Below are positions 59,971 to 64,000 of a stretch of DNA of 64,000 nt, one piece after another. The notes under the pieces were generated by a model. It worked only from the letters and a program-made list of their open reading frames with translations, searched no databases and was not told the origin of the DNA. The DNA comes from Bipolaris cookei (Eukaryota > Ascomycota > Dothideomycetes > Pleosporales > Pleosporaceae), in contig NRSV01000016.1 in assembly GCA_002286855.1 (NCBI GenBank), positions 433,216 to 497,215 of the forward strand. Direction: 5' to 3'. Numbering within the stretch: the first letter of the stretch is position 1; the number at the start of each line of letters is the position of its first letter. A program made the translations under genes and the position numbers.

Positions 59971-61553
59971 ATGCCTCCTTCGCGCGCAGCACCGCTCACG
60001 AGTTCCTTCTCCGTCAGTGACGAGAACAACGTCGTCGTCTGCCCGCTGCGGAACCATGATAGCTCAGCTTGCCGAAAGCGCTGCACCGGCGTAAGTCTCC
60101 ACGAGAGCTACCCCACGTCATCCCACGCCTCGAAGCTCCCTTGCCCCAGCTGCCGACTAATCCACCATGTGTAGGAGAAGCGCTTTCGCTCTATGCAAGA
60201 GCACATTCGACGTGCTCACCCCGAACATTACATTTCCAAGCTTCCAGCAACAGAGGTACGAGCTTTCAGAATATTAAACATCTAGCCACAGCACATGCTG
60301 ATATCATCTGCTCGCTGGTAGGAAAGCTTTCTGTTAATGGTCAATACGCCACCGCAAGAACGACCTCCTCCTCCTCCTACAACGACGGCAGTGGTAGCGC
60401 CACAAACGTATGATTACAGTAATAATGAACACAGTTCCTTCTTCGAGTCCGAATTCGGTGCCAATTCTCTTCGAGGGTCTGGCGAAACGCGCCGACCATC
60501 GCTACTGCCTACCGCGACTGCTGCGGCTGCTCTGGCCTCGTTACACAATCATCGTGCAGAGTATGACTGGGATTCAGATCCGGTAAGAAGCCGCACTGCA
60601 GCGTTCCCTGCATACCATGAGGCTAACGCATGCTGTGAACAGGACGCAGCATCCGACCCAGACTCGAAGAACTTCAGGCCCCGCGCGCGCTTTGCCCCAA
60701 CCCCCGTAGGCCCACCGAGCAATACCGAGGAACCATACTATACTTCTGGCTCCATCCAGCAAGAACTCTTGCCATCTTCTCTCGCGCGCTCACCTCCTGG
60801 CCGCTCTTCTACTCTGCCTCCAGGAGCTCACTCTCTCAAGCCGAACCGGCCTCGCAAGCCGTCCATAGGGCAGAATGCTCGTCGAGGGAAACATGAACGC
60901 CAGAAATCAAAAGACCACAGTCGGAGAATGAGCTATGACCGAAAGGCATTTTCGGCTGAGCCCGCAACGGCAGCTGCCATTATGGGCAAACGGTGGGAAG
61001 ACCTTATTGACGCTGCTGCTTCAGCAACTGAAGAGGATAGCCGTGACTTGACCCCTGTAGGTTTTGCAGTCTTGTTTATGATCAAAGCTGACGTAGACAG
61101 GTGCCGCAATCGCCTAATCACTCACCCCACATGATGAACAGTCGAACATCTATGCCACCCTTCAACTTTGCTTCACAACTCCAGTCATACACCGCATCCC
61201 CCTTGAACAATGCTTTGACGCCTCCACCGCCGGACATGTCAGATCTGCAGCCCTTCCCCTCTGTCGAGTCATCGATTGAATCAGCAATGTCTGGCCACAA
61301 TTTTCATATGCCCTCGCAGGGCCTTTCTGACTCGTCCCCCAACTCCCTATTTCCTGTTCAAATATACTGCGCTGCCTGTCGGAAGCTATCCATATTGCGC
61401 GACAGCTATGCATGCTCTGAATGCATTTGCGGTCTGTGCCAGGAGTGCGTTGACGTTCTGGTCAGCGAACATAATCGCGGTCGCGCTCCGACATGCCCAC
61501 GGTGCAGCACCATTGGAGCCAAGTTTAAGCCCTTCCAGTTGGACATTAGATGA
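59971..61553 (+). CDS. Zinc-finger protein with C-terminal RING-like motif
   Basis: Exons 59971-60090, 60175-60255, 60322-60582, 60643-61056 and 61101-61553 give 442 residues. Near the N-terminus VCPLRNHDSSACRKRCTG joins EKRFRSMQEHIRRAHPEHYI, a C2H2-like finger common in filamentous fungi. The middle is Ser/Pro/Arg-rich and probably disordered. The C-terminus carries CAACRKLSILRDSYACSECI, then CGLCQECVD and CPRC, a RING-like zinc cluster. A regulatory or ubiquitin-ligase role is possible, not shown. Intron 60583-60642 is 60 nt without stop, so its retention would add 20 residues in frame. Confidence 0.82.
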
Positions 61554-64000
61554 AACGGTTTGGACTTTTGCTATTTTGATCTTTGTATTGCTTATTGGCG
61601 TTCTGTCACGGCCCTCTACACGTTTTCGGGGCTCTGGGCCTAGTCCTGGCGTTTTCCCCAGCATTATTAGCACAACGGATTGGACGGCGTTTTACTATAT
61701 TTACTTTTTAAGAGCAGTGCAAGCAGGCACTACTCAAAAGCAGGTTTAAAAACTTCATCCAAGGAACGAAAATCCTCGGGTGCTGCACTCATGATGAATG
61801 AAGAGATGCAGAGATAGATTACGTCTGCGAATACAAGTCAAGTGCGGATATGCACATTGCTATGATGTTTTGGTCTCTCTAGCCTGCACAGCACAGTTGC
61901 GATAACCAAGCCGTCAAGTATGCACTATGCAACAGATTCGGGCTTCTGTCCTCCACATTACCATCCTAGGCTACGTCAGCATTCAAAAGCTCGGCACCAG
62001 CTCTCGTGACAGACTGGTGCTGAGGTTGGGGCGGCGCCGATTCGGCCAAGGAAAAAGATGCGGTGACTGAGCCGTGGTTTAATGCGGGCGGGAGTCCGTG
62101 AGTGTCAGAAGCCATACGCCACATGTCAGTTCACGGGTGTTGAGAAGTGGGCGTCCATGCCAAGCCCAAACCACTATCGTAACAAAACGCCTACTCTTGA
62201 CACCATGAAGCCGTAGGATCGATCTAGAATGGCCAGACTCTGTTGGGAGTGAAGAACACGAGAGGGGAGATTGCAAATGACGAGCAAGAGAGGAATAGCC
62301 GGTAGGATTTCGGCTGGTCGCAAAAAGCCGGCAGCAAGACATCTATTTTGGCCGTTGCCTACTGCAGGGAACGAAGCGATGTGGGGGGGGGCCTGGGCTG
62401 AACGGGCGTCTTGGGTCCCGGAAAATCAACGTTAGAATACGTGTAGTTGGCTGCTGAACAATGGCGGGCAAAGGGGGCTGCTGCTGCTGCTGCCGCCGCC
62501 GCTGTTGCTGCACGGACAAAGCGTTGACTGATTCGTATCGATTGGCGGTTATTGTCATCCGGATAAAGAGCCATGACGAATCCAGAAGTAACGATTCGAG
62601 TACGCGACGCCGCTCCTCAGACCGGACTCTGGACTGGCGTCAAGACAAATCGCCTGGCTGGCAAGTTTTGCGATTCGTGGCCATTAAAGGAGGGGTTATT
62701 GTTTTGTTGCGTGTATCGAGGGTGCGCATGACCTCGACCTCTCGTCAATGTTTCCTGTTGTCAGACAAACCACACTTTATTTCTTGATTGGGCCAATCAG
62801 GAAACAAGCAAATAATGGCAAAAGGATGCAGAGGCCGGCAAAGTACATATGGCGGTGAAGTGAGCGGGAGGAAGCTTCTTTGTCCCAGCACGAAGAGCCA
62901 AGCCCGTCTCCTACTACATATTGAATACGTATAGTCTTGTGTGCAAGCCGATGGTCACACTTGGCCCAAAGGACATAGTGTCAACAAGCCACCGTCCGGA
63001 TGTGGCTCGATGTAGATCAGACTAATGATACCAGCTGACGGATTTTGACGAGAGAAGCGCTCTTCTTGATGATACCGCCATGCAACTGCAGATCGTCACC
63101 AATCTCACAAGTCATGTGTCAACCACTCATCCATCTTGGTTTGTGCAAAGCCCATGCAAATGCCATGTCATTGTCATGCTCCTTCCATTTTCCCACAATG
63201 CACACCCTTCCCCCGCCTTCCCATGTTTTTTGTAAAATATATATATTAAATCTCCGTAGCTTATGTACGTAGAAACAAAAACAAAAACAAAAACAAAAAC
63301 AATCATCATGAGCAACCGTTGTCATTTCCTTCCTTCCTTCCCGTCCCCTGTTCCCTTCCTTCCTCCCCGCCGCGGAACCCTAACTCTTTTCTTGGAAACT
63401 CGAAGTAAAATAAACGAACACATACATAAAAAAAGCTCCCAGTTGACCCGATCGGCGGTTCTAGCGCAGGGTCTGGCCTTTGCAGTTGCCCCAACCCCAC
63501 ACACCGACACACACTCACACACTCACACACACACTCAATAACCCTTGGGCACACCACATGTTCAACCGCTCCGCTGTCCGCCCCCCCGTCTTCCCTAGAG
63601 GTGGCGCTAGTCGAACGCCAATCAGTATGCAAAGAAGGTAAGACGGCGGTGGTGGATTCTTAGCATGGGGAAACCTGCTGTTTGAAACTACTGCGCGTGT
63701 TTATTGATCGAAAAACTCGAGGGTACAAGTACGTTAGGCGCTACTTTTTTGCGTTTTGGCCTGGCTCCGGTATAAAGCTAGCGGCGTTGGGGTTGGGCCA
63801 CTTTTCTCTTTCTTTGGGCGGTTTGCTGCAGAGAGTAAGGAAGGGAAGGGGGGGACCCACAGCGGCTACAGTAGTGGTAATAAGCACATGTTTGTGTGTG
63901 TGTCATGCGTTTGCCTTGTATGCATGTACGCTTGGTGTTGTGGAGTATTAGTACTAGCTCAGTTAAGGAAATTAGGGAGGAGGGCGGGGGGGAGGGGGAG
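61554..64000. other. Gene-free right end with simple repeats
   Basis: About 2.4 kb without a supportable gene on either strand. It contains a CTG/CCG-rich tract (62477-62510), an AAAAAC hexamer repeat (63272-63302), a CA-rich tract (63498-63536) and G-rich runs near the end. It may be the 5' region of a gene outside the window. Confidence 0.4.
63272..63302. repeat. AAAAAC hexamer microsatellite
   Basis: About five tandem AAAAAC units lie in non-coding sequence. Expected to vary in length between strains. Confidence 0.85.

Noticed and set aside
59430..60020. Overlapping long open frames on both strands
   Set aside because: Driven by the AGC/ACA repeat and G/C-rich sequence; the real gene starts at 59971.

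Overview
This is nuclear DNA from a filamentous ascomycete fungus. Genes are broken by many short introns (about 45-115 bp, GT...AG, with CTAAC/CTGAC branch sites). Most gene products are fungal orthologues (Utp6, Cwh43, Vps41, Gaa1, Swi1, Mss4, Rpt3), and the Zn2Cys6 regulator and sugar transporter are typical of this group. Several protein details suggest a dothideomycete (Pleosporales-like); that placement is an inference from memory of orthologues, not a search.

Layout. 1-12 kb is dense housekeeping: NAB3-like RNA-binding protein (cut by the left edge), mitochondrial ICT1-like release factor, UTP6, CWH43, eIF3e and mitochondrial ribosomal protein mL49. 12-21.8 kb is sparse and accessory-looking. 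It holds a decayed gene of unknown family, a Zn2Cys6 regulator whose N-terminus seems frame-broken, a convergent MFS sugar transporter with CreA-type sites upstream, and an intron-containing tRNA-Ser(UGA). 22-41 kb is housekeeping again: LACTB2-like hydrolase, EFM5-like methyltransferase, HIT hydrolase, AUH-like hydratase, F-box-like orphan, VPS41, MRX10-like, complex I NDUFA9, RPN9, GAA1 and RBD2. 41-43.4 kb has an intron-containing tRNA-Met and no convincing protein gene. 43.4-61.6 kb has VPS71, an acyl-protein-thioesterase-like gene with a broken start, SWI1, RPT3, MSS4, a metallo-hydrolase-like protein and a zinc-finger/RING-like protein. 61.6-64 kb shows no gene.

Organisation. Minus- and plus-strand genes alternate almost perfectly, giving eleven head-to-head pairs, eight of them with start codons only about 200-365 bp apart. 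Shared bidirectional promoters are therefore likely. Several products meet in the same processes: CWH43 and GAA1 (GPI anchors), RPN9 and RPT3 (26S proteasome), and ICT1-like, mL49, MRX10-like and NDUFA9 (mitochondrial translation and respiration). These are not fungal secondary-metabolite or operon-type clusters.

All coordinates of spliced genes come from hand-read splice sites that keep frame and restore family motifs. No clear mobile element, CRISPR array or novel defence-like system was seen. The least explained material is the decayed gene block at 12.5-13.4 kb and the orphan F-box-like and metallo-hydrolase-like proteins.
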